From: Lactobacillus sp. ESL0246
GTDB taxonomy: Bacteria; Bacillota; Bacilli; Lactobacillales; Lactobacillaceae
DNA length: 64,000 bases
Assembly: GCF_003692965.1 (NCBI RefSeq)
Contig: NZ_REHC01000008.1
Span: forward strand, 124,001 to 188,000
Direction of reading: 5' to 3'
Position 1 is the first letter of the stretch. Each line of letters opens with the position of its first letter. A program made the position numbers and the translations under genes. The notes beneath the pieces are model-generated. The model was not told the origin of the DNA and did not search any database. It saw only the letters and a list, made by a program, of their open reading frames with translations. Below, in pieces: positions 7,028 through 16,294 of the stretch.

Positions 7028-7204
7028 TTAAACTAAAAAAGTACCAAACATTGCTTTTAATTTAAGCGATGTTTGGTACTTTTTTAAAAGATCTTCTTGT
7101 TCTTCAAGCTTAGTTGCAATAATAACTTGTGGTGAAATTACTTTTATAGCGTTTTCTGATTTTTTGAAACAAAAATGGCTTTCTTTAAAAGCCAGTCTGT
7201 TCAT
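7028..7204 (-). pseudogene. 58-codon ORF overlapping a terminator, probable gene relic
   Basis: The minus-strand frame reads through protein-like sequence (SPQVIIATKLEEQEDLLKKY) and then through the terminator of the PAP2 gene, which gives its last 17 residues. There is no ribosome binding site before its ATG. It looks like the truncated middle or end of a former gene rather than a working small protein. No family recognised. Confidence 0.25.
7036..7085. terminator. Strong terminator after the PAP2 gene, usable in both directions
   Basis: A 21-bp inverted repeat with AAGTACCAAACAT / ATGTTTGGTACTT in its arms ends in T runs on both strands. It closes the PAP2 gene on the plus strand; on the minus strand it lies 170 bp beyond the degV gene. 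Confidence 0.85.
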
Positions 7205-7254
7205 TTTTAATTTTTAGTACCCAGAAACAAAGTGCTTCTGTCAATTTTACTCAT

Positions 7255-8082
7255 TTATCCTTCAAAGCCAATCATCAGGCTTCCCTCTTCTCCATAAAAG
7301 GCACATAATCCCATCATTGGTCGAATAACTATATTAGCATCTGGATACAATGCAATTATTTTATCCTTTAATATATTTGCATCTTTTTCATTCTTACAAT
7401 GATCAATAATTACTCGCCCCCCTTGATATTTCATTTCAGTCATCAGCTTTATAACTTCTCCTAAAGCTCGTTTCATACCCCGAACTTTGGAAATTGGTTC
7501 CAGTTTCCCCTCTTCACTTGCTGTGCCTACTAAATCAATTTTTAACATCTTAGCAACCTTAGCCACGGCCATATTAACACGGCCATTTAATGCCAAATTA
7601 TGTAGCGATTGCAGGATAAACAATAAATGGGTATGCGTTTTATATTTTGCAATTTTTTGTTCCAAATCCAAAAAACGAACTTGACTTTCAGCTAGGTGTT
7701 CAATCTTATGTTGAATCATTGCAACCTCTGGACCAGCAGTTCTTGAATCTACAACAATTACGCTACTACCAGGATGATCCTTTTCATAAATCTGTTTTGC
7801 TTGATAAGCAGAAGAAAAGCTGCCGCTTAATCCGCTAGTTATTGTTAACATAATTGCCTTTGTACTTCCTTCAAGTGCTTCAAGCCAGTCATTAATGCTA
7901 GGGCATGAGGTCTTACCTTCTTCAGTATTTTTGTTCATATCAGAAATAAAGGTTTCCATATCAAGGTTTTCATTATCGATAAAATCTTGACCAGCAATTG
8001 TTATTGTTAATGGAACTACCGTTAACTTGTCAGATGCTTGTTCATTAGCACTTGAATCTACTATTAATTTTACTTTTTCCAT
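7255..8082 (-). CDS. DegV-family fatty-acid-binding protein
   Basis: The 275-residue protein shows the DegV pattern: N-terminal KLIVDSSAN, TSCPS in the first domain (fatty-acid carboxylate contact), ITSGLSGSFSSA, and VVDSRTAGPEVAM. DegV/FakB proteins bind one fatty acid and present it to the FakA kinase for phospholipid synthesis in Firmicutes. The gene stands alone, divergent from eno. No FakA is in the window. The family assignment is firm; the lipid it binds is not known. Confidence 0.9.
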   Translation of the reverse strand: MEKVKLIVDSSANEQASDKLTVVPLTITIAGQDFIDNENLDMETFISDMNKNTEEGKTSCPSINDWLEALEGSTKAIMLTITSGLSGSFSSAYQAKQIYEKDHPGSSVIVVDSRTAGPEVAMIQHKIEHLAESQVRFLDLEQKIAKYKTHTHLLFILQSLHNLALNGRVNMAVAKVAKMLKIDLVGTASEEGKLEPISKVRGMKRALGEVIKLMTEMKYQGGRVIIDHCKNEKDANILKDKIIALYPDANIVIRPMMGLCAFYGEEGSLMIGFEG

Positions 8083-8194
8083 GTATTGTATATCCTTAAA
8101 TCAAATAAACCAACTAAACTTTAATTTGTATAGTTAAATAATAATGCAAAATGCTAGAAAAAGCGACAAAATGTTTTTGGAAATTTTTAATATT

Positions 8195-8208
8195 AGAAAT
8201 CGTTTACA
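8195..8208. promoter_or_regulatory. Possible CcpA (cre-like) site upstream of eno
   Basis: AGAAATCGTTTACA resembles the cre consensus TGNAANCGNNNNCA with its first base changed. It lies just upstream of the eno -35 box and 113 bp upstream of the divergent degV start. Glycolytic genes of lactobacilli are often under CcpA. Single-site evidence only. Confidence 0.3.
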
Positions 8209-8212
8209 AATG

Positions 8213-8241
8213 TTTACATAATCACAAACTTAGTCTAAAAT
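8213..8241 (+). promoter_or_regulatory. eno promoter
   Basis: TTTACA (8213-8218), a 17-bp spacer and TAAAAT (8236-8241) form a good vegetative promoter 79 bp before the eno start. The transcript would carry the two-hairpin leader. Confidence 0.7.
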
Positions 8242-8253
8242 TTATTTTGTAGA

Positions 8254-8294
8254 GATGGAGCTGTTGCTCCAATAATGTATGTGCGGTTGCACAA
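8254..8294 (+). promoter_or_regulatory. Two small hairpins in the eno leader
   Basis: TGGAGC-TGTT-GCTCCA and, 9 bases later, TGTGC-GGTT-GCACA form two compact stem-loops between the promoter and the ribosome binding site (AGGAGG, 8309-8314). They probably stabilise the abundant mRNA; no known riboswitch pattern is seen. Confidence 0.45.
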
Positions 8295-8319
8295 CATTTA
8301 ATATTTAGGAGGTTTTTAG

Positions 8320-9606
8320 ATGTTAAAATCAGTCATTGAAAATGTTCATGCACTGGAAATCTATGATTCACGTGGTAACCCAACTGTTGAGGCTTTTGTT
8401 ACCCTTTCAAATGGTGTAGTTGGAAAAGCCGAAGTTCCATCAGGTGCTTCAACTGGTGAAAACGAAGCTGTTGAATTGCGTGATGGTGGTAAACGTGTTG
8501 GCGGTAAAGGTGTTTCTAAAGCAGTTGAAAATGTCAATACTAAGATTGCTAAAGCATTAAAAGGCTTAGATCCACACGATCAAGCTAACATTGACCACGT
8601 TATGATTGAATTAGATGGTACCCCAAACAAGGCTAAACTTGGTGCTAACGCAATTTTAGGTGTATCTATGGCAACTGCCGCTGCTGCTGCTAAAGATAGT
8701 CACCAACCTTTGTACAGATACCTTGGCGGAACTGATCTAGAAATGCCACAAACTTTCCACAATGTTATCAATGGTGGTGAGCATGCTGACAACGGCATCG
8801 ATGTTCAAGAATTCATGATCACCCCTGTTAAAAAGACATCATTCCGTGATGGTTTTGAAAAGATCGTTAACACTTACCATACTTTGAAGAAAGTTCTTGA
8901 AGACATGGGTTACGAAACTGGCCTTGGCGATGAGGGTGGTTTTGCTCCTAACATGAAGAACTCAGAAGAAGCTTTGCAAGCATTACATGATGCTATTGTT
9001 AAAGCTGGTTACAAACCAGGTGAAGACATTGCTATTGCATGTGACTGTGCTGCTTCATATTTCTACAACAAAGAAGATGGCAAATATCACTTTGAAGGTA
9101 AAGTCTTTGATGATGATCAATTAGCTGATTACTATGACAAGTTATTGGAAGAATTCCCAGAATTAATTTCAATTGAAGACCCATACGACGAAAATGACGT
9201 AGAAGGTATGATTAAGTTTACCCAAAGTCACAAAGACAGAATTCAAATTGTTTTGGACGATTTCATCTGTACTAATCCTAAGCTTTTAAACAAAGCCATT
9301 AAGGAAGGTGCCGGTAATGCTTCATTAATTAAGTTAAATCAAATCGGTACTGTTACTGAAACATTGGAAACTATTCGACTTTCACGTAAGAATGGTTACA
9401 ACACCATGATTTCCCACCGTTCAGGTGAAACCGGCGACACGTTTATCGCTGATTTTGCAGTTGCCGTTAACGGTGGTCAATTGAAGACTGGGGCCCCAGC
9501 TCGTTCAGAACGTGTTGAAAAGTACAACCGTCTACTTGAAATTGAAGAAGAGCTTGGCGAAGGTGAGCGTTTAGCTACATTCCCAGATAATGTTGATAAA
9601 GACTAA
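8320..9606 (+). CDS. eno: Enolase
   Basis: The 428-residue protein is full length for bacterial enolase, which converts 2-phosphoglycerate to phosphoenolpyruvate in the cytoplasm. It has the N-terminal loop SGASTGENEAVELRDG, the metal-binding and catalytic region GDEGGFAPN, IEDPYDENDVEG, the LDD metal ligand, LIKLNQIGTVTET with the catalytic Lys, and SHRSGETGDTFIADFAV. Its codons are more GC-rich and biased than those of its neighbours, as in highly expressed genes. It is a single-gene unit with its own promoter, leader and terminator, away from gap-pgk-tpi. Confidence 0.98.
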   Translation: MLKSVIENVHALEIYDSRGNPTVEAFVTLSNGVVGKAEVPSGASTGENEAVELRDGGKRVGGKGVSKAVENVNTKIAKALKGLDPHDQANIDHVMIELDGTPNKAKLGANAILGVSMATAAAAAKDSHQPLYRYLGGTDLEMPQTFHNVINGGEHADNGIDVQEFMITPVKKTSFRDGFEKIVNTYHTLKKVLEDMGYETGLGDEGGFAPNMKNSEEALQALHDAIVKAGYKPGEDIAIACDCAASYFYNKEDGKYHFEGKVFDDDQLADYYDKLLEEFPELISIEDPYDENDVEGMIKFTQSHKDRIQIVLDDFICTNPKLLNKAIKEGAGNASLIKLNQIGTVTETLETIRLSRKNGYNTMISHRSGETGDTFIADFAVAVNGGQLKTGAPARSERVEKYNRLLEIEEELGEGERLATFPDNVDKD

Positions 9607-9617
9607 CTAGTCAATTC

Positions 9618-9644
9618 AAAAAAGCTTGCGATGCAAGCTTTTTT
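9618..9644 (+). terminator. eno terminator
   Basis: AAAAGCTTGC-GAT-GCAAGCTTTT followed by T, 12 bases after the eno stop codon. Confidence 0.88.
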
Positions 9645-9860
9645 GTTTCCAATAAAAGAATGCTTTTAAAAATTACTAGCTAATTGCAAAATCCCCCAAA
9701 AATTAAAGCTTAACAATCACAGAATTAGGCTTACATAAAGTTTTTTCAAATTTAGCAAGTTTAAATACTCCCCTACTTGTCTACTCCCATTTGCTAGAAA
9801 AAATCAACTAATTGTGCTAATTTAGATAAAGATTATTTATAATATCAAGAAAGGGTAATT

Positions 9861-12134
9861 ATGTCTGAAAAAAATAACGGCTTAAGTCAAGCCGAAGCAG
9901 ATAAACTTCTTAAAAAAAATGGACTTAATGAAGTCCCAGAACCTCAATTCAATTTTTTTAAAGAATTTTTATCTAAATTGTGGAATTTATCAGCTTGGAT
10001 TTTGGAGGCAGCTCTACTTTTAGAATGCATTTTAGGTAAATGGATCCAATCTTTTTTCGTGTTACTAATGTTGCTTTTCGCTGCCTGGAATGGTGCTTCA
10101 AAGAAAAAACAATCGCGACGTGTCCTAAACGATATTTCACACAAATTGACACCTACAAATTCCGTTAAGCGCGATGGTCAATGGCAAAATATTGATTCAA
10201 AATACCTAGTTCCTGGCGATTTAATAAGTATTCAACAGGGAGATGTTCTTGCTGCTGACGTAAAATTAATTGACGGTCAAATTTCAAGTGATGAAAGTTC
10301 AATCACTGGTGAATCTAAAACTGTTCGCAAAAATCCTCCCGATACTGCTTTTGCCGGTACTACTGTGACTGAAGGTAATGGCTTAGCAGTAGTTGTTGCA
10401 ACTGGAGCTAATTCTCGTTCAGGAAAAACTATTAATTTGATCAATAATTCAGCTGCACCGGGACATTTACAGCAATTATTAACTAAAATTATTTACTATC
10501 TTTGTATATTAGATGGGATTTTAACACTTGTAATTGTTATTGCTTCATTTTTTAAGGGTGGCGACATTCAAAATCTGATTAACATGTTACCATTCTTAGC
10601 TATGATGTTTATTGCCTCTATTCCAGTCGCTATGCCCTCAACTTTTGCACTTTCTAATTCATTTGAGGCGACCAGATTAAGTAAGGAAGGAGTATTAACC
10701 TCCGATTTAACGGGAATTCAAGATGCAGCTAATTTAAATCTGATTTTACTTGATAAAACCGGTACAATTACAGAAAATAAAACTGCCGTTTCGCAATGGA
10801 TTAATTTTAGTGAACTTGATGACAATATCATTTTGCAATTAGCCTCTGCAGCTGTTGATCAAAGAAACAAAAAAATTATTGATAACGCGATTGAAGATTT
10901 TATCTTAAGTAATGATTTAAAGATGAAGTCAACTGATAACTTCTCTCCTTTCACGTCTGCTACTGGATATTCAATGGCTAATATTGATAATCATAATATT
11001 AAGCTAGGTTCATTTAAACAGTTGTCAAGAATTGATCCAAGTGCAAATGATAAAGTTAAGGATATTGATTTTAGTGCTGGACGGTCCGTTGCTCTTTTAG
11101 TTGATGATAAATTAGCTGGTGTCTTTATTTTACAAGATAAAGTTCGTCCTGATTCAAAAAAAGCATTAGCTGAACTCAAAAAACGTGGCGTTTTACCAAT
11201 TATGTTAACTGGAGATAATCAAAAAACGGCTGAAGCCGTAGCAAAACAAGTTGAATTGCAAGGACAAGTTATTTCAATCCATAATTTTAATGATCAGACA
11301 GACATGGAGACACTTGCTGGAATTGCTGATGTTCTCCCAGAAGATAAATTACGTGTAGTTAAATTTTTCCAAAGCAAGGGTTATATTGTTGGTATGACAG
11401 GAGATGGTGTTAATGACTCGCCTGCATTGAAACAAGCCGAAGTTGGAATTGCCGTTTCAAATGCTGCAGATGTTGCTAAGCGATCGGGAAAAATGGTCTT
11501 ACTAAATGATGGTTTAACTTCGATTGTTAAAATTCTGGATGCAGGCCACCGTGTCTACCAGCGTATGACTACCTGGTCATTGACAAAACTTGCACGAACG
11601 GCTCAATTGACTATGATCTTGACCTTCGGCTACCTTTTCTTCGACTACATTCCAATGGCTCTAAATGCAATGGTCATATATACTATTATGAATAATATGG
11701 TTACTATGATGATCGGAACCGATCGCACTCATATTACTTATAAGCCTGAAAATTGGAATATGGCTAAATTAGCCAAAATTGCATTTTCACTTGCCATTGG
11801 TTGGACTCTAATAGGAATATTAGGAATAGATTTTCTCAATACCCATGGATATAGTCATGGAACAGTATCAACAATGGTATATGTCTTTTTGGTATTGAGC
11901 GCAATGTTTATTATTCTTATTACTCGTACAAAACATTACTTCTGGCAGGATTACCCCTCAAAATCAGTTGGTCTAACTCAGCTTGCAGACATTGTTTTAA
12001 CAATAATTCTTGCACTATTTGGTATTGCGATGACTAAAATCAATTTAACTAATTTATTACTTACTTTTGTTGTCGCACTCATAGCCGCAGTAATTATTGA
12101 TCTCTTCTACCAACCTATCATGAAAAATAAATAA
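9861..12134 (+). CDS. P-type cation ATPase, plasma-membrane proton pump type (P3A)
   Basis: The 757-residue protein has the P-type core: phosphatase loop SSITGES (146-152), membrane helix 4 motif SIPVAMPS (253-260), phosphorylation site LLDKTGTIT with Asp298, and hinge MTGDGVNDSPALKQAEVGIAVSNAADVAKRS. The short N-terminus, PVAMP motif and lack of metal-binding domains match the H+-ATPases of the P3A group (yeast Pma1 type), which some lactobacilli carry beside F1Fo. It would use ATP to export protons and so help acid tolerance. Mg2+ or another cation is the main alternative. It is a single gene, with a ribosome binding site (GAAAGGG) and its own terminator. Confidence 0.87.
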   Translation: MSEKNNGLSQAEADKLLKKNGLNEVPEPQFNFFKEFLSKLWNLSAWILEAALLLECILGKWIQSFFVLLMLLFAAWNGASKKKQSRRVLNDISHKLTPTNSVKRDGQWQNIDSKYLVPGDLISIQQGDVLAADVKLIDGQISSDESSITGESKTVRKNPPDTAFAGTTVTEGNGLAVVVATGANSRSGKTINLINNSAAPGHLQQLLTKIIYYLCILDGILTLVIVIASFFKGGDIQNLINMLPFLAMMFIASIPVAMPSTFALSNSFEATRLSKEGVLTSDLTGIQDAANLNLILLDKTGTITENKTAVSQWINFSELDDNIILQLASAAVDQRNKKIIDNAIEDFILSNDLKMKSTDNFSPFTSATGYSMANIDNHNIKLGSFKQLSRIDPSANDKVKDIDFSAGRSVALLVDDKLAGVFILQDKVRPDSKKALAELKKRGVLPIMLTGDNQKTAEAVAKQVELQGQVISIHNFNDQTDMETLAGIADVLPEDKLRVVKFFQSKGYIVGMTGDGVNDSPALKQAEVGIAVSNAADVAKRSGKMVLLNDGLTSIVKILDAGHRVYQRMTTWSLTKLARTAQLTMILTFGYLFFDYIPMALNAMVIYTIMNNMVTMMIGTDRTHITYKPENWNMAKLAKIAFSLAIGWTLIGILGIDFLNTHGYSHGTVSTMVYVFLVLSAMFIILITRTKHYFWQDYPSKSVGLTQLADIVLTIILALFGIAMTKINLTNLLLTFVVALIAAVIIDLFYQPIMKNK

Positions 12135-12148
12135 TTACAAAATTTGAT

Positions 12149-12193
12149 AAAACACCCAAAATACTGCTAAATGCGTATCTTGGGTGTTTTTTT
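12149..12193 (+). terminator. Terminator of the P-type ATPase gene
   Basis: AAAACACCCAA and TTGGGTGTTTT arms enclose an inner ATAC/GTAT pair and are followed by a T run, 15 bp after the stop codon. Confidence 0.85.
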
Positions 12194-12242
12194 ATATTTT
12201 CTCAAATCACAAAAATATATCCGTTTGTTTACATTGTATATA

Positions 12243-12279
12243 AATAACCGCATTCGATTTATCATCAAATACGGTTATT
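12243..12279. repeat. Imperfect 15-bp inverted repeat
   Basis: AATAACCG and CGGTTATT close a hairpin with further pairing inside and a 7-base loop. There is no T run on the plus strand and only a weak one on the minus strand, so this is not clearly a terminator. It lies between two convergent genes. Confidence 0.4.
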
Positions 12280-12405
12280 GTAAACTTGTAAGACAATTAT
12301 ATTCTTTCTTACATTTTTAAAGTAAAAACATTTTTCTATTAATCTAGCAAAACGAAATAGAAAAATTATTCAAGAAAATTTAAGTAAAAATTGGTCATTT
12401 TAATC

Positions 12406-12924
12406 TTATTTTTTTAATTCATAAACGTAAGAAATTTCATCTGGTCTGTATACACCATGTAAAGTACCAACCTTTGTGAACCCCATCTTGTCAATTAAAT
12501 GTTGCATAGCTTTATTATCTTCATGTGTATCAATTCGGATAGAATCAATATTATTACCATGATCTTTAATAAAATTAATTACAGATTTTAAAAGCTCTGT
12601 TGCATATCCCTTACCAGCATAATTTGAATGAATAGCCACACGATGAATGACGACATACTTATCAGTATCACATAGCCAATTTCCATTTAAATTATCATAA
12701 GCATGATCAGGTGCATTTACAATCGAAATTGCTCCAACAGTTTCATGATCAGCTGATGAAGCTAAATAAGCTGAGCCGTTTTTAATATCCTCTTTAATCT
12801 GTTCTGTCGAAGGATAATCACCTTGCCATTGATTAACTCCTCGTTCAGCCAATTGATTTGCCCCATCCTTTAAAATGGTAATAATTTGGTCAAAGTCGGC
12901 CATCGTTGCTTTTCTTAATTGCAT
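12406..12924 (-). CDS. GNAT-family N-acetyltransferase
   Basis: The 172-residue protein has the GNAT fold signature VAIHSNYAGKGYATELL (acetyl-CoA pyrophosphate loop, motif A) and the late motif DTHEDNKAMQHLIDKMGFTKVG. The acceptor substrate cannot be predicted: small molecules, amino groups of proteins and peptides are all known for the family. It is a single gene with its own promoter (12957-12985). Confidence 0.85.
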   Translation of the reverse strand: MQLRKATMADFDQIITILKDGANQLAERGVNQWQGDYPSTEQIKEDIKNGSAYLASSADHETVGAISIVNAPDHAYDNLNGNWLCDTDKYVVIHRVAIHSNYAGKGYATELLKSVINFIKDHGNNIDSIRIDTHEDNKAMQHLIDKMGFTKVGTLHGVYRPDEISYVYELKK

Positions 12925-12956
12925 AATACCTTTCTCCTTTTTTGAGATACCGTATT

Positions 12957-12985
12957 ATTATATATACTTGACCAGTGCTTGTAAA
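12957..12985 (-). promoter_or_regulatory. Promoter of the acetyltransferase gene
   Basis: On the minus strand, TTTACA, exactly 17 bp and a perfect TATAAT, 33 bp before the start codon. Confidence 0.75.
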
Positions 12986-13184
12986 AAAATTTGCCTTCTA
13001 CTTACGAGAAAATTTACTAAGACTAACTTTCAGCACAAATTTTGCTGAATAAGTTAAACTGTGAAGGAGTCAAATAAAATTCATTGACAAAAATCATTAT
13101 TTTTAATGAAACTCCTTTAAGCTTTCCATTATCAAGCTGTTTTCTTGACCCAGCAATTTAAATCACTTATCAATTAAAGAAGTA

Positions 13185-13222
13185 AAAAAGCACAAAACTA
13201 TCTAAATAGCTTTGTGCTAAAA
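13185..13222 (-). terminator. apt terminator
   Basis: Minus-strand hairpin AGCACAAAGCTAT / ATAGTTTTGTGCT followed by TTTTTT, about 50 bp after the apt stop. Confidence 0.8.
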
Positions 13223-13271
13223 TAATCATTAAACTCGACTAACAATACTTGAAAGAGTTTAATAATTGTTA

Positions 13272-13799
13272 TTATGCTCCATGATACTGAACAAGAGAAA
13301 ATACGTCCAATCCCGGAAGCTTTTCTTTACCTTTCAAATCAGGCAATTCAATATAAAATGCCGCACCAACCAATTGAGCACCTAACTCTTCAACTAATTG
13401 TTTACATGCACGCAGTGTTCCAGCAGTAGCTAGCAAATCATCACAAATAACAACTCTTTGACCCGGTTTTAACGCATCTTTATGCATTTCCAAACTATTT
13501 GATCCATATTCAAGATCATATGAAGCACGTTCAACTTCGCGAGGAAGCTTATGAGGTTTTCTCGCGGGGACAAAACCTAGTCCTAATTCAGTTGCAACTG
13601 GGCAGCCAACGATAAATCCACGTGCTTCGGGACCAACAATGACATCTGCCTTCCGACTCTTAGCATATTCAGCCAATTTATGTGTTGCTATTTGAAATAA
13701 TTCTCCATCTTGCAAAATGGGTGTAATATCCCGAAACATGATTCCCTGATTAGGAAAATCTTTAACACTAGCGATATGCTTTTCAAAAACGTTTGCCAT
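13272..13799 (-). CDS. apt: Adenine phosphoribosyltransferase
   Basis: The 175-residue enzyme joins adenine to PRPP to give AMP (purine salvage). It shows [13 protein letters not shown] near the N-terminus, the adenine-site segment [11 protein letters not shown], the flexible loop KPHKLPREV and the PRPP-binding motif [14 protein letters not shown]. Length is standard. It lies 99 bp downstream of recJ on the same strand, the usual lactobacillus neighbour, and ends at a clear terminator. Confidence 0.97.
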   Translation of the reverse strand: MANVFEKHIASVKDFPNQGIMFRDITPILQDGELFQIATHKLAEYAKSRKADVIVGPEARGFIVGCPVATELGLGFVPARKPHKLPREVERASYDLEYGSNSLEMHKDALKPGQRVVICDDLLATAGTLRACKQLVEELGAQLVGAAFYIELPDLKGKEKLPGLDVFSLVQYHGA

Positions 13800-13898
13800 A
13801 AGAAGAATAAAACCTCCAAAACTTTAATTGCTTGCTAAAGCTTCTTTGACTTACCTATTCTAACAAACTTTTTACTGAAAAGCATCAAAAGCACCTAT

Positions 13899-16178
13899 TT
13901 AATGCTGCTTTAGTTGTTTTTTTACATACATTAACAGTCTAGAACTAGACATTCGACGCAATTGTTGTACAAAGTTAATTTGTGACTGTGTTGCAATTAA
14001 ATATTTTGATGCTGTCAGAGACTGTTTAGAAGGATTTTTTATTCCAAAAAGTTTTCCTGAAAGTAATTCAACAAAATTAAGTTCAAAAAAGACACGCAAA
14101 ATAAATAATATACTTTGAAAATCTAATCCAATGAAGGGACCGACCTGTCGATAATCTTCAATAGAAAGTCCAGGATGTGAATAAACATATTTTAGAACCG
14201 TTTCAAAAGAAGTTTTAGTTGGTATCTTTTTTACAGGTAGCCGATCGAGAATAAAGCGTAAATATAATTGTTCATACCTAACTGTTAAAGCAGCATCAAG
14301 CTCCTTTTGACTATGAGGCGCATCAAGCAATACAGCAACTTCATTCTCACCATCATAATCACCAATTGAGATGATTTTGTTAGGATCAAGGTCAAATGCG
14401 TTAGCTGCTAACGATCGATTTCTTTCATCAAATAATAGATACCGGTCTGCAAAACCCATTACATGCTTTTCTCGCCGTAAATCTATTACTGGCTCAACTA
14501 TGTCTAGTTTGGGCGCAGCAAAGACAATTCCCTCTATTATTCCTTGAAGCTTTTTTTGCTTACGATAGCAGTTTTCTTTCAGTTGTATAAATAGTTCACC
14601 AATATACGGTAAAAGTGATTTGGTTAAAAATTTTTTATTAAATCCAACAACCTCAAGTTTCTTGTTACTCTTTTCAATGGTTAAATTAATATGATTTTTT
14701 TCTTTGCCCATAAAAAACCAATTTTTAATTTGGGGCGAAGTAATTTTGAAAATTGGTTGATCGTTGTCAGTTCCAAAAGGCCCAACAAGTTTAATTTCTG
14801 ATAAAATGTTCAAATCAAGTTGATTAAAAGGTAATTCAAAGTCATATTGTTTGATAATCGCGGTATTAGCAATCGTAAAGCTAGCTTCAAAAGCTTGTCT
14901 TAATGGCACAATTTTATCTTTTTCAAGGGATAAACCACAAGCAAAATCGTGTCCACCAAACTTAGTCAGTAGCTTACCTTTCAAAGGTACAAGTGCGTTA
15001 AAAAGATTAAATCCTGGAACTGATCGACCTGAACCTTTAATAATACCAGCAGCATTTTTAGTTAAAATAATTGTCGGTTTATGAAATTTATCCGCAATTT
15101 TATTGGCAACTAATCCTAAAACGCCTTCATGAAACTCAGGATTATAAATAACCAAGGTGTTTTGTAAATACCAATTTTTGATTTTAATTTGATGACAGCA
15201 ATTCTGGTAAACTTTTTCTGTCAAAACTTTACGTTTATCATTTAATTGTTCGACTTCATCAGCTAATTTTTGAGCAGTTTCTTCATCTTCTGACAAAAGC
15301 AATTCAACTGCTAGTCCCGCATTAGCCAATCTTCCAACTGCATTTAAACGTGGAGCAATACTAAAACCAATATCTGTTTCATTAATTTGTCCCATATTTA
15401 ATCCGGCATTTTTGATTAAGGCTAATAACCCCGGTCGCTGAGTTTGATTTAGAATTTCCAGACCTCGTTTAATAATTACATGCCCTTCACCAGAAACTTT
15501 AACCATATCTCCAATTGTCCCAATCATCACCAAATCAAGCAATTCAGTCATCGGGTCTTGCATAAGCTCGCGACAAATTGTGTAGGCAACGCCAGCTCCA
15601 CAATAATCATCGAACGGATATTTTTGTCCCGGATAATTAGAATGAACCAGCGCATAACTTTGCGGAATAATTTCTTGCATTTTATGGTGATCTGTAATAA
15701 TTGTATCAACGCCTTGTTGTTTGGCATACTTAACTTCTTCAACTCCGGTTACACCATTATCGACCGTAATAATCAGCTTGGTACCATTGGCTATAATTTG
15801 CTTATAAATTTCGAGATTAGGGCCATAACCATCTTTAAAGCGATCCGGGATGAAAAAATGAACATCGGCACCAAGAATACTTAAAGTTTCCACCATAATT
15901 GTGGTAGCAGTAATCCCATCTGCATCATAATCACCATACACCGTAACTTTTTCACCATTGTCAACCGCTTGGTTTATCCGTTCGACAGCTTTAACAAGAT
16001 CATGCATTAATTTGGGGTCAGCTAGGCTATCTTCAGTGGAATTTAGCCAAAAATCTAATTTTTCAGCCGTATTTATATGTCGCGAGGCCAATAAACTTGC
16101 CGAAACAGGAGACAATTGAAACTGTTCAATTAATTCAGGATCTAACGTTTCTTTATAACGTTCTTTCCATTCTATCAT
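13899..16178 (-). CDS. recJ: Single-stranded-DNA-specific exonuclease RecJ
   Basis: The 759-residue protein degrades single-stranded DNA 5' to 3' in recombination and mismatch repair. The DHH catalytic domain shows VYGDYDADGITAT, TVDNGVTG, TDHHKM and GAGVAYT; the DHHA1 domain has GGHDFACGLSLE near 420. The C-terminal 200 residues are the Firmicutes-specific extension. Cluster recJ-apt is conserved in lactobacilli. The gene starts 117 bp after lepA ends. Confidence 0.96.
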   Translation of the reverse strand: MIEWKERYKETLDPELIEQFQLSPVSASLLASRHINTAEKLDFWLNSTEDSLADPKLMHDLVKAVERINQAVDNGEKVTVYGDYDADGITATTIMVETLSILGADVHFFIPDRFKDGYGPNLEIYKQIIANGTKLIITVDNGVTGVEEVKYAKQQGVDTIITDHHKMQEIIPQSYALVHSNYPGQKYPFDDYCGAGVAYTICRELMQDPMTELLDLVMIGTIGDMVKVSGEGHVIIKRGLEILNQTQRPGLLALIKNAGLNMGQINETDIGFSIAPRLNAVGRLANAGLAVELLLSEDEETAQKLADEVEQLNDKRKVLTEKVYQNCCHQIKIKNWYLQNTLVIYNPEFHEGVLGLVANKIADKFHKPTIILTKNAAGIIKGSGRSVPGFNLFNALVPLKGKLLTKFGGHDFACGLSLEKDKIVPLRQAFEASFTIANTAIIKQYDFELPFNQLDLNILSEIKLVGPFGTDNDQPIFKITSPQIKNWFFMGKEKNHINLTIEKSNKKLEVVGFNKKFLTKSLLPYIGELFIQLKENCYRKQKKLQGIIEGIVFAAPKLDIVEPVIDLRREKHVMGFADRYLLFDERNRSLAANAFDLDPNKIISIGDYDGENEVAVLLDAPHSQKELDAALTVRYEQLYLRFILDRLPVKKIPTKTSFETVLKYVYSHPGLSIEDYRQVGPFIGLDFQSILFILRVFFELNFVELLSGKLFGIKNPSKQSLTASKYLIATQSQINFVQQLRRMSSSRLLMYVKKQLKQH

Positions 16179-16294
16179 TTAATTAACTACGCCTTTTTCT
16201 ATCATTAGATTAATTTCTAAGAAAAATTCCAAAGCTGCACTCAAAATTAACCTCAATTATAGGAAATCAATAAATGCATCTCTGGAATTAATAA

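Larger units (their letters stand above)
12925..13271. other. 347-bp gap: GNAT promoter, an inverted repeat and the apt terminator
   Basis: The gap contains the acetyltransferase promoter, an interrupted inverted repeat (13064-13070/13080-13085 with 13105-13110/13111-13117, AAGGAGT...ACTCCTT) of unknown role and the apt terminator. No ORF of note. Confidence 0.6.

Noticed and set aside
13064-13117. Interrupted inverted repeat AAGGAGT...ACTCCTT as a terminator or riboswitch
   Set aside because: Large asymmetric interior, no T run on either strand in the right place, no conserved motif.
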